A DNA stretch of 64,000 bases from CAWJLE01 sp963843645 (GCA_963843645.1 CAWJLE010000005.1:62001-126000); one strand, 5' to 3'; shown: positions 37,176 through 46,684, numbered from the stretch's first letter. Numbers and translations: made by a program. The notes: a model not told the origin generated them from the sequence alone.

Positions 37176-38152
37176 ACAACAGCCCGGTCATCGAAACACG
37201 CGAAATCTACAAGAGCATTCCGATCCGCAAGGGTCTGTTTTCGCGGAAAGTGGGTGAGTGGCGTATCCTGAATGGGATCAGCTTTTCGCTGGAAAAGGGC
37301 GACATCATGGGGTGCGTGGGGGAGAGCGGTTCGGGCAAGAGCGTACTGCTCGATTGCCTGCTGCGCATGACGAAGCCCTCTTCTGGCAGCGTCTTGTTCG
37401 GGGGCAAGGACGCCTGGTCGATGTCCAGCCACGAGTTGCGCGCGATGCGGCGCGAGGTTCAGCTCATCTTCCAGGACCCGGTAGGCTCGCTGCACCCGCG
37501 CATGACGATCCAGACGATCCTCTCGGAGCCTCTGTCCATTCACCACATCGGCGATGCAGCTGAGCGCAAGGACCGCGTGCGGGAGTTGCTGGGCCTGGTG
37601 GGGCTCGATGCAAGCATGGCCCGTCGTTACCCACACCAGTTCAGCGGTGGACAGCGTCAGCGTATCGGGATTGCCCGCGCTCTGGCTCTCAATCCCAAAG
37701 TGATTCTGGCCGACGAACCGGTGTCCGCGTTGGACGTGTCCCTGGCCGCCCAGGTATTGAACCTGTTCCTCGATCTACAGGAGAAATTCGATCTCACCTA
37801 CTTTATCGTGGCCCACGACATGGCGGTTCTGCGCCAGATTTGCACGAAAGTGGCGGTGATCTACGCCGGCTGCTTCGTGGAAACCGGCGGCAGTGCGGAG
37901 ATATACAAGGCTCCACAGCACCCATACACGCGTGCCCTCCTGGCTTCGTCGCCGAGCATGAGCCGCAGCTTGAGCAGCGGCAAGAAGTTCGCGGTGCCGC
38001 GAGGCGAATCGCCGGACTCAGCCCGTCTGCCGGCCGGATGCCCATATCATCCGCGGTGTGATTTCGCTAAGGACGTGTGTGCGGTCGAGGCGCCCCCGCT
38101 CAAGCGGGTGTCCGCCACCCACTCGGTGTTGTGCCACGTTTTTCCGAAATGA
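37172..38152 (+). CDS. Oligopeptide-type ABC ATPase, DppF/OppF family
   Basis: 326 residues with Walker A GESGSGKSVLL, signature FSGGQRQRIGIARAL, Walker B VILADEPVSALDVS and an oligo-HPY C-terminus with GCPYHPRCDFAKDVC. All motifs are canonical, unlike the partner DppD. Starts within the DppD stop (ATGA). Last gene of the importer operon; a palindromic repeat of the 3641 family follows 44 bases later and may end transcription. Confidence 0.94.
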   Translation: MNNSPVIETREIYKSIPIRKGLFSRKVGEWRILNGISFSLEKGDIMGCVGESGSGKSVLLDCLLRMTKPSSGSVLFGGKDAWSMSSHELRAMRREVQLIFQDPVGSLHPRMTIQTILSEPLSIHHIGDAAERKDRVRELLGLVGLDASMARRYPHQFSGGQRQRIGIARALALNPKVILADEPVSALDVSLAAQVLNLFLDLQEKFDLTYFIVAHDMAVLRQICTKVAVIYAGCFVETGGSAEIYKAPQHPYTRALLASSPSMSRSLSSGKKFAVPRGESPDSARLPAGCPYHPRCDFAKDVCAVEAPPLKRVSATHSVLCHVFPK

Positions 38153-38195
38153 AATCGAGGCCCTCGTCGGGTGGCGTCTCCTCGAGATGGTCTCA

Positions 38196-38226
38196 GACTT
38201 CCGAAGTTTCCAAGACTTCGGAAGTC
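38196..38226. repeat. Solitary palindromic repeat, same family as 3641-3940
   Basis: GACTTCCGAAGT and its exact complement flank a 7-base loop. The flanks TCAGACTTCC and TTCCAA match copy 1 of the array at 3661. It lies after the oligopeptide operon, between convergent genes. Confidence 0.85.
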
Positions 38227-38309
38227 CTTTGCGGGGAACGATCGCCGTCATCTGGTGCGATCGCCCCGTCCTCGGTACGGCGTTTCGCCTGGCGGCCGCC
38301 CTACTGTCG

Positions 38310-39866
38310 TCAGTCCGGCGGTCGGAGCCTCGGCTCGATCAACAACGCTGACATCAGCGCGCTGAGCCAGGAGAGGGCGGCACACATAAGCAGGACGATC
38401 CGGCAGGCGTCGGCAAAGGAGGAGCGAATGGCGTCTGCGACCGCGGCCTTCTGCGCCGGGCCGACTTGTGGCGGCACGGCGGCTTCGCCGAGCTTGCTGG
38501 CCTGGGCCTGGAGCGCCTGACGCGCGTCCGGCGAAAGGTTCAGCTCATCCGCCCGCGCCGCCAGACCCCCGCTGAATGAGAACAGGACCACCGATCCCAG
38601 GATGGCGATGGCCAGCAATCCGGCGGTTCGAGCGACTGCATTGTTGACGCCCGAGGCCGTTCCCGACCGGCTCGTTGCCACGGACCCCATCACGGCCGTG
38701 GTGAGCGGCGCCACGGTCACCCCCATGCCCAGCCCCAATCCGAGCACGCCTGGCAAGAAGGTTCGCCAATAGTCGGCCGGACCGTCAGTGAGACCCACGA
38801 GCCCCAGCAGAAAGAAGCCCACTCCGGCGAGCGCTGGTCCCACGATCAGCGGCAAGCGCGGGCCGTAGCGGTCTGTGAGACCTCCGGCCCACCGTGACAT
38901 TAGCGCGAGCAGGATCGCGAACGGTGTGAAGGACAGGCCGGCGAGAGTCTGGCTATATCCCTGAAGCTGGACGAGGTCGAGGGCGAGGAAGAACATACCG
39001 GCGCCCAACGCCCCGTACAGAAACAAGGTCAACAGGTTGGCTCCGCTGAAGGTGTGAGAGTGAAACAAGCGAAGCGGCATCATCGGGTTCGGACTGTGCC
39101 TCTCAGTCGCGGCGAACCCCGCCAGGGCGAAGACTCCGACCGCCAGCGGCCCGAAAATGCGAGGGTCGCCGAAACCCAGGGCCGGGGCGGAGATGAACCC
39201 GTACGTCAGCCCTGCCAGGCCCAGGCACACCAGTGCGGCCCCTCGGACGTCGATGCGCCCGGAGATGGTCTCGTCCCGGCTATCCTCGACACGGGTGGCG
39301 AGAACGTACAACGCCAACAGCCCGAGCGGAACGTTGATGAGGAACACCCCGCGCCATAGCCCGGCGTCCGCCAGGACCCCGCCCAGGAGCGGACCCACGA
39401 TTGTGACCAGTGTGGTCGCCGCGGACCAGGTGCCGATGGCCTGACCGCGCCGGTCCGGGCCGAACGCCGTCGCAATGAGCGCCAGGCTGCCGGGTACCAT
39501 GAGCGCCCCGCCGATCCCCTGGACCAACCGCGAGCCGATGAGCCAGGTCGAATTGGGGGCCAGACCGCTGCTCACCGAGGCCAGCACGAACAGGGCGATG
39601 CCCTCCATGAAGACCCGCTTGCGCCCCAGTCGATCGCCCAAAGAACCACCCACGAGGATCAGCGCGGACAGCGTCAGCAGGTAGCCGTTGACGACCCATA
39701 GGAGCTCGGCGCCGGTCATCCGAAGGTCGGCCTGCAGCGCCGGCAAAGCCACGTTCAGCGCCGTGCCGTCGATGAAGGCCATGCTCGAGGCCAGGATCGC
39801 TCCCCACAGAACCCACCGCCCGGCCGCCGGCAGGGTCGCGGTCGACTTCAACGCCTCTCGCGCCAT
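38310..39866 (-). CDS. DHA2-family MFS drug exporter (EmrB/QacA type)
   Basis: 518 residues with about 14 membrane helices. Helix 1 has MAFIDGTALNVALPALQ, followed by WVVNGYLLTLSALILVGGSLGDRLGRKRVF trimmed here: the GDRLGRKR loop is motif A of MFS exporters. Such proteins export drugs, bile salts or metabolites by proton antiport. No regulator lies beside it, though a DinB gene is divergent. The C-terminal 40 residues are soluble. Complete frame; substrate unknown. Confidence 0.9.
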   Translation of the reverse strand: MAREALKSTATLPAAGRWVLWGAILASSMAFIDGTALNVALPALQADLRMTGAELLWVVNGYLLTLSALILVGGSLGDRLGRKRVFMEGIALFVLASVSSGLAPNSTWLIGSRLVQGIGGALMVPGSLALIATAFGPDRRGQAIGTWSAATTLVTIVGPLLGGVLADAGLWRGVFLINVPLGLLALYVLATRVEDSRDETISGRIDVRGAALVCLGLAGLTYGFISAPALGFGDPRIFGPLAVGVFALAGFAATERHSPNPMMPLRLFHSHTFSGANLLTLFLYGALGAGMFFLALDLVQLQGYSQTLAGLSFTPFAILLALMSRWAGGLTDRYGPRLPLIVGPALAGVGFFLLGLVGLTDGPADYWRTFLPGVLGLGLGMGVTVAPLTTAVMGSVATSRSGTASGVNNAVARTAGLLAIAILGSVVLFSFSGGLAARADELNLSPDARQALQAQASKLGEAAVPPQVGPAQKAAVADAIRSSFADACRIVLLMCAALSWLSALMSALLIEPRLRPPD

Positions 39867-40149
39867 GGCTCACCCCCTTTTGCGGTGCACGAAGGCCACT
39901 CTGTCGCACGGTGACGCGTCGAACCGCGGTCGCAGCCTGGCCGATTTGCTTTCAGGCTACGATAGACACAATCGGGCCCGAGGCATATGACGTGAATCAT
40001 ATCGTGTTCGAGTGCGGGACGCCTAAAATAAGCGCGCGCATCGGGCCGTGCTGCGGCAGAGTTGCCCTCGCGCCGCTGATCGTATACAATTCGGCCTGGC
40101 GCGCATTCGAAATGAGGGAATTACCCGCAAACACTCGAAAGGAGCCGAT

Positions 40150-40632
40150 ATGAATTCCGACGAGACTCTACGTGAACAGCTGCTTCAGCTTCTTCGGGGA
40201 GGTCACGCCCACATGGACCTCAGTCAGGCCGTGGCCGATTTCCCGGCCGAGTCCATGAACGTCCGTCCGCCCAACGTGCCATATACCCCATGGCACCTGT
40301 TGGAGCACATCCGGATCACACAGTGGGACATCCTGGAGTTCGTTCGCGACCCGGCGCACGTTTCGCCGCCGTGGCCCAGAGGGTACTGGCCAGATCCCGA
40401 CGCAAAAGCCGACGAGGCGCAATGGAAGGCGACCATCGACAGGATTCGGTCCGACCTTCGGGCCCTCGAGGCAATAGTGGAGGACCCCAAAACGGAATTC
40501 CTGGGGCCGATCCCGCACGCAAAGGATTACAACATTCTTCGCGAGATCCTTCTGGTCGCCGACCACAGCGCGTATCACATCGGCGAGTTCGGGATTCTAC
40601 GGCAGGTCATGGGCACGTGGCCCAAGCAGTGA
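40150..40632 (+). CDS. DinB-family metal-binding protein
   Basis: 160 residues forming the DinB/YfiT four-helix bundle. Three likely metal-ligand histidines are in the GHAHMD, HLLEHIRITQWDI and ADHSAYHIGEF segments. The superfamily includes thiol-dependent enzymes using bacillithiol or mycothiol as cofactors, with many members uncharacterised. AAAGGAG precedes the ATG at 40150. Divergent from the MFS exporter; the role is unknown. Confidence 0.85.
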   Translation: MNSDETLREQLLQLLRGGHAHMDLSQAVADFPAESMNVRPPNVPYTPWHLLEHIRITQWDILEFVRDPAHVSPPWPRGYWPDPDAKADEAQWKATIDRIRSDLRALEAIVEDPKTEFLGPIPHAKDYNILREILLVADHSAYHIGEFGILRQVMGTWPKQ

Positions 40633-40659
40633 TCCCAGCTGAGAGTTAGCTCTGACCTG

Positions 40660-41040
40660 TTATTTCTTCTGCCTGTGGCCGACGCCGATGATGTTGCCCT
40701 CGGAGTCTTTGAACCACGCTGCCTTCTCCCCGTCCATTTCGGCGATGCCGTTGACCGTTTTGAGGCCGGGAAGGTCGTATTCTTCGAAGACTACGCCTTT
40801 TGCTCGGAGTTCTTTCATTTCCTTATCGAGATCCTCAACCTCGAAGAAGAAGGCCGTATGGTCGGCTTTCGTCGCGGCGCGTTTGTAGAGGTAGATCGCG
40901 GTGCCTTTGCCGCACTCGTACGATACCCCATTTGCGTTGGCCTCGGCGGGCTTCAGTCCGAGCTTTCCTTCGTAGAATTTCCTGGCGCGGTCGATGTCGA
41001 CCGCCGGCAGGCTTGCGATAGCACGAGCATTCGTTAACAT
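40660..41040 (-). CDS. VOC/glyoxalase-family protein
   Basis: 126 residues with the beta-alpha-beta-beta-beta repeat of the vicinal-oxygen-chelate superfamily: SLPAVDIDRARKFYEGKLGL at the start, and HTAFFFEVEDLDKEMKEL and WFKDSEGNIIGVGH later. Members include glyoxalase I, dioxygenases and antibiotic-binding proteins; the substrate cannot be deduced. The ATG at 41040 follows GGAGGATGGAG. Upstream in-frame codons belong to the promoter region. Confidence 0.88.
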   Translation of the reverse strand: MLTNARAIASLPAVDIDRARKFYEGKLGLKPAEANANGVSYECGKGTAIYLYKRAATKADHTAFFFEVEDLDKEMKELRAKGVVFEEYDLPGLKTVNGIAEMDGEKAAWFKDSEGNIIGVGHRQKK

Positions 41041-41059
41041 TTCTCCATCCTCCGTTTCT

Positions 41060-41094
41060 GTTTGTCTCCAAACAAAGCATATATGAATAGTATA
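41060..41094 (-). promoter_or_regulatory. Putative -10 and operator of the VOC gene
   Basis: Minus-strand TATACT at 41089-41094, then the palindrome GTTTG-TCTC-CAAAC at 41060-41073 where a repressor would block transcription. The -35 is not clear. Confidence 0.4.
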
Positions 41095-41245
41095 CCGGAG
41101 ATTGCACCGTGTGGTTATGACGAGTGTCATCTGAGCACGGCGAAGACCAAACGCCCGGCGCGCTTGCCTGATGGCAACGCGGCCATTCGATCCTGGCGCG
41201 TTCATTATCCGCCGGATCGGATTTCTGCTATACTCAGACAAATCG

Positions 41246-42337
41246 ATGCGGGCGCTGCGCGGGATCGCCGAGCGGCTCAGACTGGAGAGGGTGGTGGGCA
41301 AGCACATCTACGTTGCGTACACAGGTGGGACCATCGGGATGAAGATGACCCCGCAGGGCTACGCGCCGGTTCGCGGCTATCTGCAGGAGTTGATGAGAGG
41401 CATGCACGAATTCCGCCATACCGAGCTCCCGGCATACACGATCCACGAGTACACACCCTTGCTGGACTCCTCCAACATGATGCCGGACGATTGGCTGCTC
41501 ATCGCTCGTGACATTGCGGCGAACTACGATCGCTACGATGGCTTCGTCGTCCTGCATGGAACGGACACCATGGCCTACACGGCTTCGGCCCTGACTTTCA
41601 TGCTGCGTGGTCTGCAGAAACCGGTGATCGTCACCGGTTCGCAGATCCCGCTCTGCGAGGTGCGCAATGACGCGCGGGATAACCTGATTGCCTCGCTGCT
41701 CATTGCCGCCCGCTTCCCGCTGCCGGAGGTCACGCTGTACTTCGGTAATAAGCTGCTGCGGGGCTGCCGCTCGACCAAGGTCAGCGCGGACGGTTTTGAG
41801 GCCTTTTCGTCGCCCAATCATCCACCGCTGGGTGTAGCCGGAGTGGACGTTCGGATCGATGCGGAGTTGGCCCGTCGGCCGCCCGCCCCGCCGGTCTCCC
41901 TCACGGTCCAGGAGATGAGCGCAGCCACAGTCGGGTTGTTGTGGCTGTTTCCGGGGATCTCGGCGGAGATGGTCAGCAAGATACTGCAACCTCCCGTGAA
42001 CGGAATCGTGCTGGCGGTGTACGGGGTCGGCAATGGGCCGGACCGTGACGAGCGCCTGATCGAGGCTCTGCGAGAAGCAACGAAACGCGGCGTGGTCATC
42101 GTTGCCTGCACGCAGTGCCAGCAGGGAACGGTGAATCTGCACGACTACGCCACGGGCTCAGCGCTGGCGGGAGCGGGCGTGGTGAGTGGGTTCGACATGA
42201 CCACGGAGGCAGCGCTTACGAAGATGCTCTACCTGTTCGGCACCGGCTGCTCGGCGGAGCAGGTGAAAAGCGCGATGCAGCAGAATCTGTGTGGGGAGCT
42301 GACCGTGCCCGGTGATTTGTCGCGTGAGGAGGACTGA
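41246..42337 (+). CDS. ansA: Type I L-asparaginase
   Basis: About 363 residues. YVAYTGGTIGMKM holds the first catalytic Thr and VVLHGTDTMAYTASAL the second Thr/Asp pair; PVIVTGSQIPL and the C-terminal MLYLFG region are also typical. Type I enzymes are cytosolic and hydrolyse L-asparagine to aspartate and ammonia. The exact start is uncertain: a TATACT -10 at about 41230 rules out the longer frame from 41171, and a GTG at 41291 or 41294 would put the protein start right at the first strand. It is coupled to the tRNA-binding gene (TGATG). Confidence 0.9.
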   Translation: MRALRGIAERLRLERVVGKHIYVAYTGGTIGMKMTPQGYAPVRGYLQELMRGMHEFRHTELPAYTIHEYTPLLDSSNMMPDDWLLIARDIAANYDRYDGFVVLHGTDTMAYTASALTFMLRGLQKPVIVTGSQIPLCEVRNDARDNLIASLLIAARFPLPEVTLYFGNKLLRGCRSTKVSADGFEAFSSPNHPPLGVAGVDVRIDAELARRPPAPPVSLTVQEMSAATVGLLWLFPGISAEMVSKILQPPVNGIVLAVYGVGNGPDRDERLIEALREATKRGVVIVACTQCQQGTVNLHDYATGSALAGAGVVSGFDMTTEAALTKMLYLFGTGCSAEQVKSAMQQNLCGELTVPGDLSREED

Positions 42338-42708
42338 TGCAAGGGAGCCCAGAGATGAAGCCTGCGCCGGTCAAGCCCGACGTCAGCCCCGAATTGCTGG
42401 AACAGCTTGACGTCCGTGTTGGAACCATCGAGCGTGTGGAGGACGTTCCAGGGTCGGACAAACTGGTACGCCTGACGGTCGACTTCGGCGACCATCGACG
42501 CCGCATCCTGGTAGGGATGAAGCGGGAGCGCGGGGATCCCACCGAGGTGCAGGGCAAACAGGCCCTGTTCGTCGTCAATCTGCCGCCCAGGAAGATGATG
42601 GGCGAAGTCTCGGAAGGGATGCTGTTCGACATCGGTTACGCGGACGGGATCACCCCCGTCCTGGCGGTCCCGGAAGCTCCGGTCCCAAACGGCTCCCGCG
42701 CCGGGTGA
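42337..42708 (+). CDS. CsaA-like tRNA-binding-domain protein
   Basis: 123 residues with the EMAP/tRNA-binding OB fold: LDVRVGTIERVEDVPGSDKL, then KQALFVVNLPPRKMMGEVSE with the motif at GMLF. Relatives are CsaA (a secretion chaperone), YgjH, and tRNA-binding appendages of MetRS and PheT. The start overlaps the asparaginase stop. A palindromic repeat follows 40 bases after the stop. Confidence 0.87.
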   Translation: MQGSPEMKPAPVKPDVSPELLEQLDVRVGTIERVEDVPGSDKLVRLTVDFGDHRRRILVGMKRERGDPTEVQGKQALFVVNLPPRKMMGEVSEGMLFDIGYADGITPVLAVPEAPVPNGSRAG

Positions 42709-42748
42709 GATGGTATCCTGTGCGGGGGGCAAAGTCGCGGGCTACTCA

Positions 42749-42779
42749 GACTTCGGAAGTTTTGCGAACTTCGGGAGTC
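42749..42779. repeat. Degenerate palindromic repeat, 3641 family
   Basis: GACTTCGGAAGTT and AACTTCGGGAGTC surround a 5-base loop, with TCAGACTTC on the left as in the other copies. The arms mismatch at several positions. It lies between two convergent genes. A half-copy CAGGCTTCGGAAGTC is at 43949-43963. Confidence 0.7.
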
Positions 42780-42849
42780 TTTGCTCACTGCCATGGCTGT
42801 CTATTGCGTCGCCAGTCTGGCAATACACCGGTTTATGTAGCCGGGATCG

Positions 42850-43924
42850 CTACTCCTGTGTGCTCCGGTCGAGCCGCCTGATGGCTTCCAGCTTCTCGCG
42901 GTCTCCCAGCCTGGCGCGCTCCACCGCCGTGCGCAGGATGTGGATGGACTGGTCGTAGACCGTACGGTTGACCGGATAGGGAGTGCCGTCCTTGCCGCCG
43001 TGCGCGAACGAGAAGCGCGCCGGGTCCTGGAACGACGGTTTCGCACCATAGATGACTTCGGACAGCAGCGCCAGGGCCCGGATCGTCTTGGGGCCCACGT
43101 TCTTGAGGCTCAGTAGCTGCTCGAAGGTCTGTGGCTGGCCTTCGTAGGCCGATTCCAGAGTGCTCGCGATTCGGTCGGGATTGATCTCTCCGAGTAGGAC
43201 CTGGTGGCGCGCCGGAAGTTCCAGGTGCTTCAAGCGTTTCAACTCGGCGAGGTTCTTCCATGGCTTCTCCAGCGCCAGGGTGACGCTCGCGTCTCGCGCT
43301 GCATCGGACTCGTGCGCGACCATGTTCAGGGGCTCCGCCGGGGCGACCGTGATGATGCCCGCATGGGGCTCGTCCACGAAGTCTGCCACAGTTTCGCTCA
43401 GCCAGTGGTAACGCCGCGCCCAGCCATTGGCCTCGTTCATGCCTTGCTGAACGACCGCCCACCGGCCCACGCGGTCGAAGATGAAGCTGTGATGGTAGAT
43501 CTGGTAGCCGTCCTGCAGGGCGTTGTTGTCGAACTTTCGCGCTCAGCCGGCTCGCGTAGACGAGGCCGTCGGGCAGTACGTGCAGCTCCGGCGCCAGCGC
43601 CTCGATCTCGCTCGGCGTCTTGCGAGACGTCGCCCCCTTGCCACCCGCGATGAACAGGCCCATGTCCCTGGAGATCGGCTTCCAGGCCTCTTTCAGTGCT
43701 CCGCAGACGACCGTGGTCACGCCACTCGAGTGCCAGTCGTAGCCGAGCACGCAGCCCAGCGACTGGAACCAGAAGGGGTCTGAAAGCTTGCGCATCAGCT
43801 CCTGCGCGCCGTATTCGTCGACGATCACGAGCGAAATCTCGCGCGCAAGCTTGACCATCCGTTGAAACAAATAGGCTGGAGCTTTGCCGCCGTGCAAGGG
43901 CAGTTGAGCAGTGCCGGTTCTCAT
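42850..43924 (-). CDS. DUF763-family protein (one frameshift)
   Basis: About 358 residues. N-terminal MRTGTAQLPLHGGKAPAYLF and SGVTTVVCGALKEA and a central RYHWLSETV stretch match DUF763 proteins, which are also found in archaea. A helix-hairpin-helix-like LLSLKNVGPKTIRALALLSE near the C-terminus suggests DNA or RNA binding. A one-base insertion near 43537 splits the frame after SAKV; the downstream frame resumes with NNALQDGYQIYHHSF. Function is not established for this family, to my knowledge. Confidence 0.82.
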
Positions 43925-44055
43925 ATCGTCCATCCTGACGAAGGGATTCAGGCTTCGGAAGTCTCCCGCAAGAGCTATTATAGGAGGCCCGGGGGCCGCA
44001 CGTCAACTCCACCCAGGGGGAATCGGCCTGCAACTCCACCCAGAGCCAGCCCCTT

Positions 44056-44084
44056 TTGACAGTGATGCGGCCCACCGCTATAAT
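44056..44084 (+). promoter_or_regulatory. Consensus promoter of the second PqqD locus
   Basis: Perfect TTGACA (44056-44061) and TATAAT (44079-44084), 17 bases apart, 48 bases before the start codon. Unlike the Tat-protein promoters, which end TATACT. Confidence 0.85.
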
Positions 44085-44131
44085 CGAAAGTCGTTGTCCC
44101 ACAACAACACGACTCTCCAAGGAGTGTGCAG

Positions 44132-44413
44132 ATGCCCGATACACGGCGCCCGCGCCAGTCGGACGATTACCAGGTGGCTGACCGGGAATCCATGAGTGGG
44201 GAGATGGTTCTTTTTCACCCCGCGACGCAGCAGATTCTCTACAGCAACTCCACGAGCGCGCTGATCTGGAGCCTGTGCGACGGGCAGCGGACTGTGGACG
44301 ATATCGTGCAACTCCTCAGCGAGGCTTACCCCGAAGCGGGCGACGAAGTTGCCGTCGACGTGCGTGAGAGCCTGGCCACCTTCGACAGCCACGGGGCCAT
44401 CGTGTGGATGTAA
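44132..44413 (+). CDS. PqqD-family (RRE) protein, short form
   Basis: 93 residues, a single PqqD domain with MVLFHPATQQILYSNSTSAL and LIWSLCDGQRTVDDIVQLL. It lacks the linker and leader-like tail of the PqqD protein at 24771. AAGGAG is seven bases upstream of ATG 44132. Its stop lies inside the kinase start region. Recruitment of a peptide substrate by its RRE is expected from family knowledge; the substrate may be one of the Tat-type proteins downstream (speculation). Confidence 0.83.
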   Translation: MPDTRRPRQSDDYQVADRESMSGEMVLFHPATQQILYSNSTSALIWSLCDGQRTVDDIVQLLSEAYPEAGDEVAVDVRESLATFDSHGAIVWM

Positions 44414-45252
44414 CGTCGCGTCCGGCACTGTACGTCGCGTTCGGCGGCAACTCCGTGCGGATTTCGTGTAACGATGCCGGCGTGCACCAGGTTCTCGACA
44501 GCTGCTTTCGTCACTGTTGCGTGGACGCCGCCGACGCCGTCGCTGAGTATCGCGTCAGCGTCTGTGACGACGGGCTGTATCAGTTGACAGGCGAGGAACA
44601 ACTGCTGTACCGTGGCCCGTGGCCCTTTTCGCTGGTTCAGGCTTTGATGCTGAGCCTGACCGAGGCTCTAATTGCCCACTGCCAGGAAGGGCTGGTGCTT
44701 CACGCCGCCGGCCTGGCGCGTGGACAGGATGGCCTGATCCTCTGCGGTGAATCGGGCAGCGGCAAGTCCACCCTGGCCGCCCGGCTGACGGCTGGGGGCT
44801 TCGAGTTTCTCACCGATGAGTTGGTTGCGGTGACGCCGGATTGTAGCACGATGAGCGGCCTGGCGCGGCCGCTCAATCTCAAGGCGGGCGCGGCCTTCAT
44901 CTGGCGCTGCCACGTGCCTGAATCGGAGCACGGAAGTTTGCCTCGCCTGGACGACGGCACCGTGCTTCTCGATCCGGATTTGCTCCGCGCCGGCTGTGTG
45001 CGTCTTGCCGCTGATCCCCGGTTTCTGCTCTTTCCCCGCTACACCCCGGATGCGCCTTTGGCGGCGCAGCGATTGTCTCCGGCCGAGGCCCTGTTTTGGG
45101 CTGCGCAGCGCCTGGTCAATGCACCGAACTTACGGGATCACGGCTTCGCCGCCGCAGCGCGCCTGGCGCGACAGACGGCCGCGTATCGCCTGACCTATTC
45201 AGACGTCAATGCGGCTGCCGCCTGGGTCGAGCAACTGACCTCTTCGATTTGA
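44404..45252 (+). CDS. HPr-kinase-like protein kinase, second copy
   Basis: 282 residues with a P-loop CGESGSGKST near residues 113-122 and EFLTDELVAVTP after it. Shorter than the kinase at 25220 (377 residues), mainly at the N-terminus. Starts at a GTG that overlaps the end of the PqqD gene. Its 3' end overlaps the convergent nucleotidyltransferase by 47 bases. Together with PqqD and the nucleotidyltransferase it repeats the core of the first locus. Confidence 0.8.
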   Translation: MDVTSRPALYVAFGGNSVRISCNDAGVHQVLDSCFRHCCVDAADAVAEYRVSVCDDGLYQLTGEEQLLYRGPWPFSLVQALMLSLTEALIAHCQEGLVLHAAGLARGQDGLILCGESGSGKSTLAARLTAGGFEFLTDELVAVTPDCSTMSGLARPLNLKAGAAFIWRCHVPESEHGSLPRLDDGTVLLDPDLLRAGCVRLAADPRFLLFPRYTPDAPLAAQRLSPAEALFWAAQRLVNAPNLRDHGFAAAARLARQTAAYRLTYSDVNAAAAWVEQLTSSI

Positions 45253-46477
45253 CCGTGAAGTAGACGAGATCTCCCAGATTGACGAGCAGCTCACCGACGG
45301 CCCGGAGCACGTGCACGCCCCGGTATAGACTGATCTGCGCCACGCTCGTCGCCCCGTAACGCCGGGTGACATACGCGGAGGGTGGCCACAGATATCGAAA
45401 GAGGTCGAGCGCCCGCACCGGGCGGAAAACGAGGTCCGAACAGGCGTTCAGCCACGTCCCGAGGCTCGGTTGGTCAAGGGTATCGGCCACCGCCCTGGTC
45501 AGAACGGCCCGCTCTAACCGGCCGACTTTCGGTGGGGACAGGCTTGACAGGGCAGCCTCCGGCACAGGCGCCGCGAACAGCTCCGCGACTGCAGCCAGTG
45601 CGGGCTGCACGGCGGACTCGACCTGCCAGCGCCGGGCCTTTTCGACGACAGCCGCCCAATCGAGGTCCGCACCGCGCCGGCGAATCAACGTCGCGACGTC
45701 GCAGTACAAGATCAGGAACCCGGCGGACGCCACCCGGTCGAGCAGGTCGGGCCCGGGGGTGATGTAGCGGCTGTAGGTGCAGTGCTTGACGAGGTGGATG
45801 CAGAGCGTCAGCAGCAGATCCTCGGGCGACAGACACAGCGCCTCCACGCCGGCTATCCGGCCGACGGTCGCAGCCCGGAAAATCTCGGCGTAATCGATCA
45901 CAAACAGCGTGTACTTGTGGTCCAAAGCCCAGTGAAGCTCGACGACATCAGCGCTCTTGGCGAGCTGTAGGTGCAGGTGGTTTCGCTCGAAGTAATGGGC
46001 GTCCACGCTGCCGGACGGCAGGTTATAGCCGAGGTTCAGCAGAATCTCTTTGGCGCGAGGCGCGTCTTCCAGGCGGACCAAAAGGTCGAGGTCCGAGAAG
46101 GGCCTCAGCGCCGGGTTACCGTAGATCGCTTCGCCCAAAGACCGTCCCCGCAGAAGGATGGCGGCGATGGCGTTCTGTCCCATCGCGGTTAGCACCTCCC
46201 GGGTGGCTGGCTTGCTGCGCGTGCAAGCCGCCAGACTCTGATAGTAGGAGGTCTCGAGGTCCCGTATGGCGGTCCGGGGAATGAGCGTGCTGAGGCCGCT
46301 GGACCTCAGATTCGTATAGACCAGAGGGCCCACTCGATTCTGTACCGCCAGGCGCACAACCTGACCCCAATCCGAGACTGCGGCGGCGGCTTGTTTGATA
46401 GAGCGCAGACCGAGCGTATCGTCTTGGAGCGTGGCGCAACGCACTACGAAAAACAGCTCGTCGTCCGATTGACTCAC
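45206..46477 (-). CDS. NTP_transf_5 nucleotidyltransferase family protein, second copy
   Basis: About 423 residues. AAILLRGRSLGEAIYG and LRPFSDLDLLVRLED carry the core and D-x-D residues, as in the protein at 29508. The GTG at 46477 is preferred because AGAGGAGAG lies just upstream; a longer open frame reaches 46606. It is convergent with the kinase, overlapping it by 47 bases, so it is transcribed separately. Confidence 0.8.
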   Translation of the reverse strand: MSQSDDELFFVVRCATLQDDTLGLRSIKQAAAAVSDWGQVVRLAVQNRVGPLVYTNLRSSGLSTLIPRTAIRDLETSYYQSLAACTRSKPATREVLTAMGQNAIAAILLRGRSLGEAIYGNPALRPFSDLDLLVRLEDAPRAKEILLNLGYNLPSGSVDAHYFERNHLHLQLAKSADVVELHWALDHKYTLFVIDYAEIFRAATVGRIAGVEALCLSPEDLLLTLCIHLVKHCTYSRYITPGPDLLDRVASAGFLILYCDVATLIRRRGADLDWAAVVEKARRWQVESAVQPALAAVAELFAAPVPEAALSSLSPPKVGRLERAVLTRAVADTLDQPSLGTWLNACSDLVFRPVRALDLFRYLWPPSAYVTRRYGATSVAQISLYRGVHVLRAVGELLVNLGDLVYFTVKSKRSVARPRRQPH

Positions 46478-46655
46478 TGGCTCTCCTCTGAGGGTTGCCG
46501 GTAGGGCGTATATTCGGCGCGTGCTGCTCTCCGCGCCAACCCGTATCGACTCAACGGTCAATTTATACATCGAACGTGTTCGAGCGTCAAAGCCACGCTC
46601 GGTCAAAGAATAGCCGTTTGTAGTTTAACGAGCCAGGACGGTTCATAAGAGATAC

Positions 46656-46684
46656 TTGACAATCATAAGGAAATCCATTATACT
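46656..46684 (+). promoter_or_regulatory. Promoter of Tat protein 1
   Basis: TTGACA (46656-46661), 17-base spacer, TATACT (46679-46684). The same boxes and spacing precede the three paralogues at 47461, 48240 and 51567. Confidence 0.85.
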
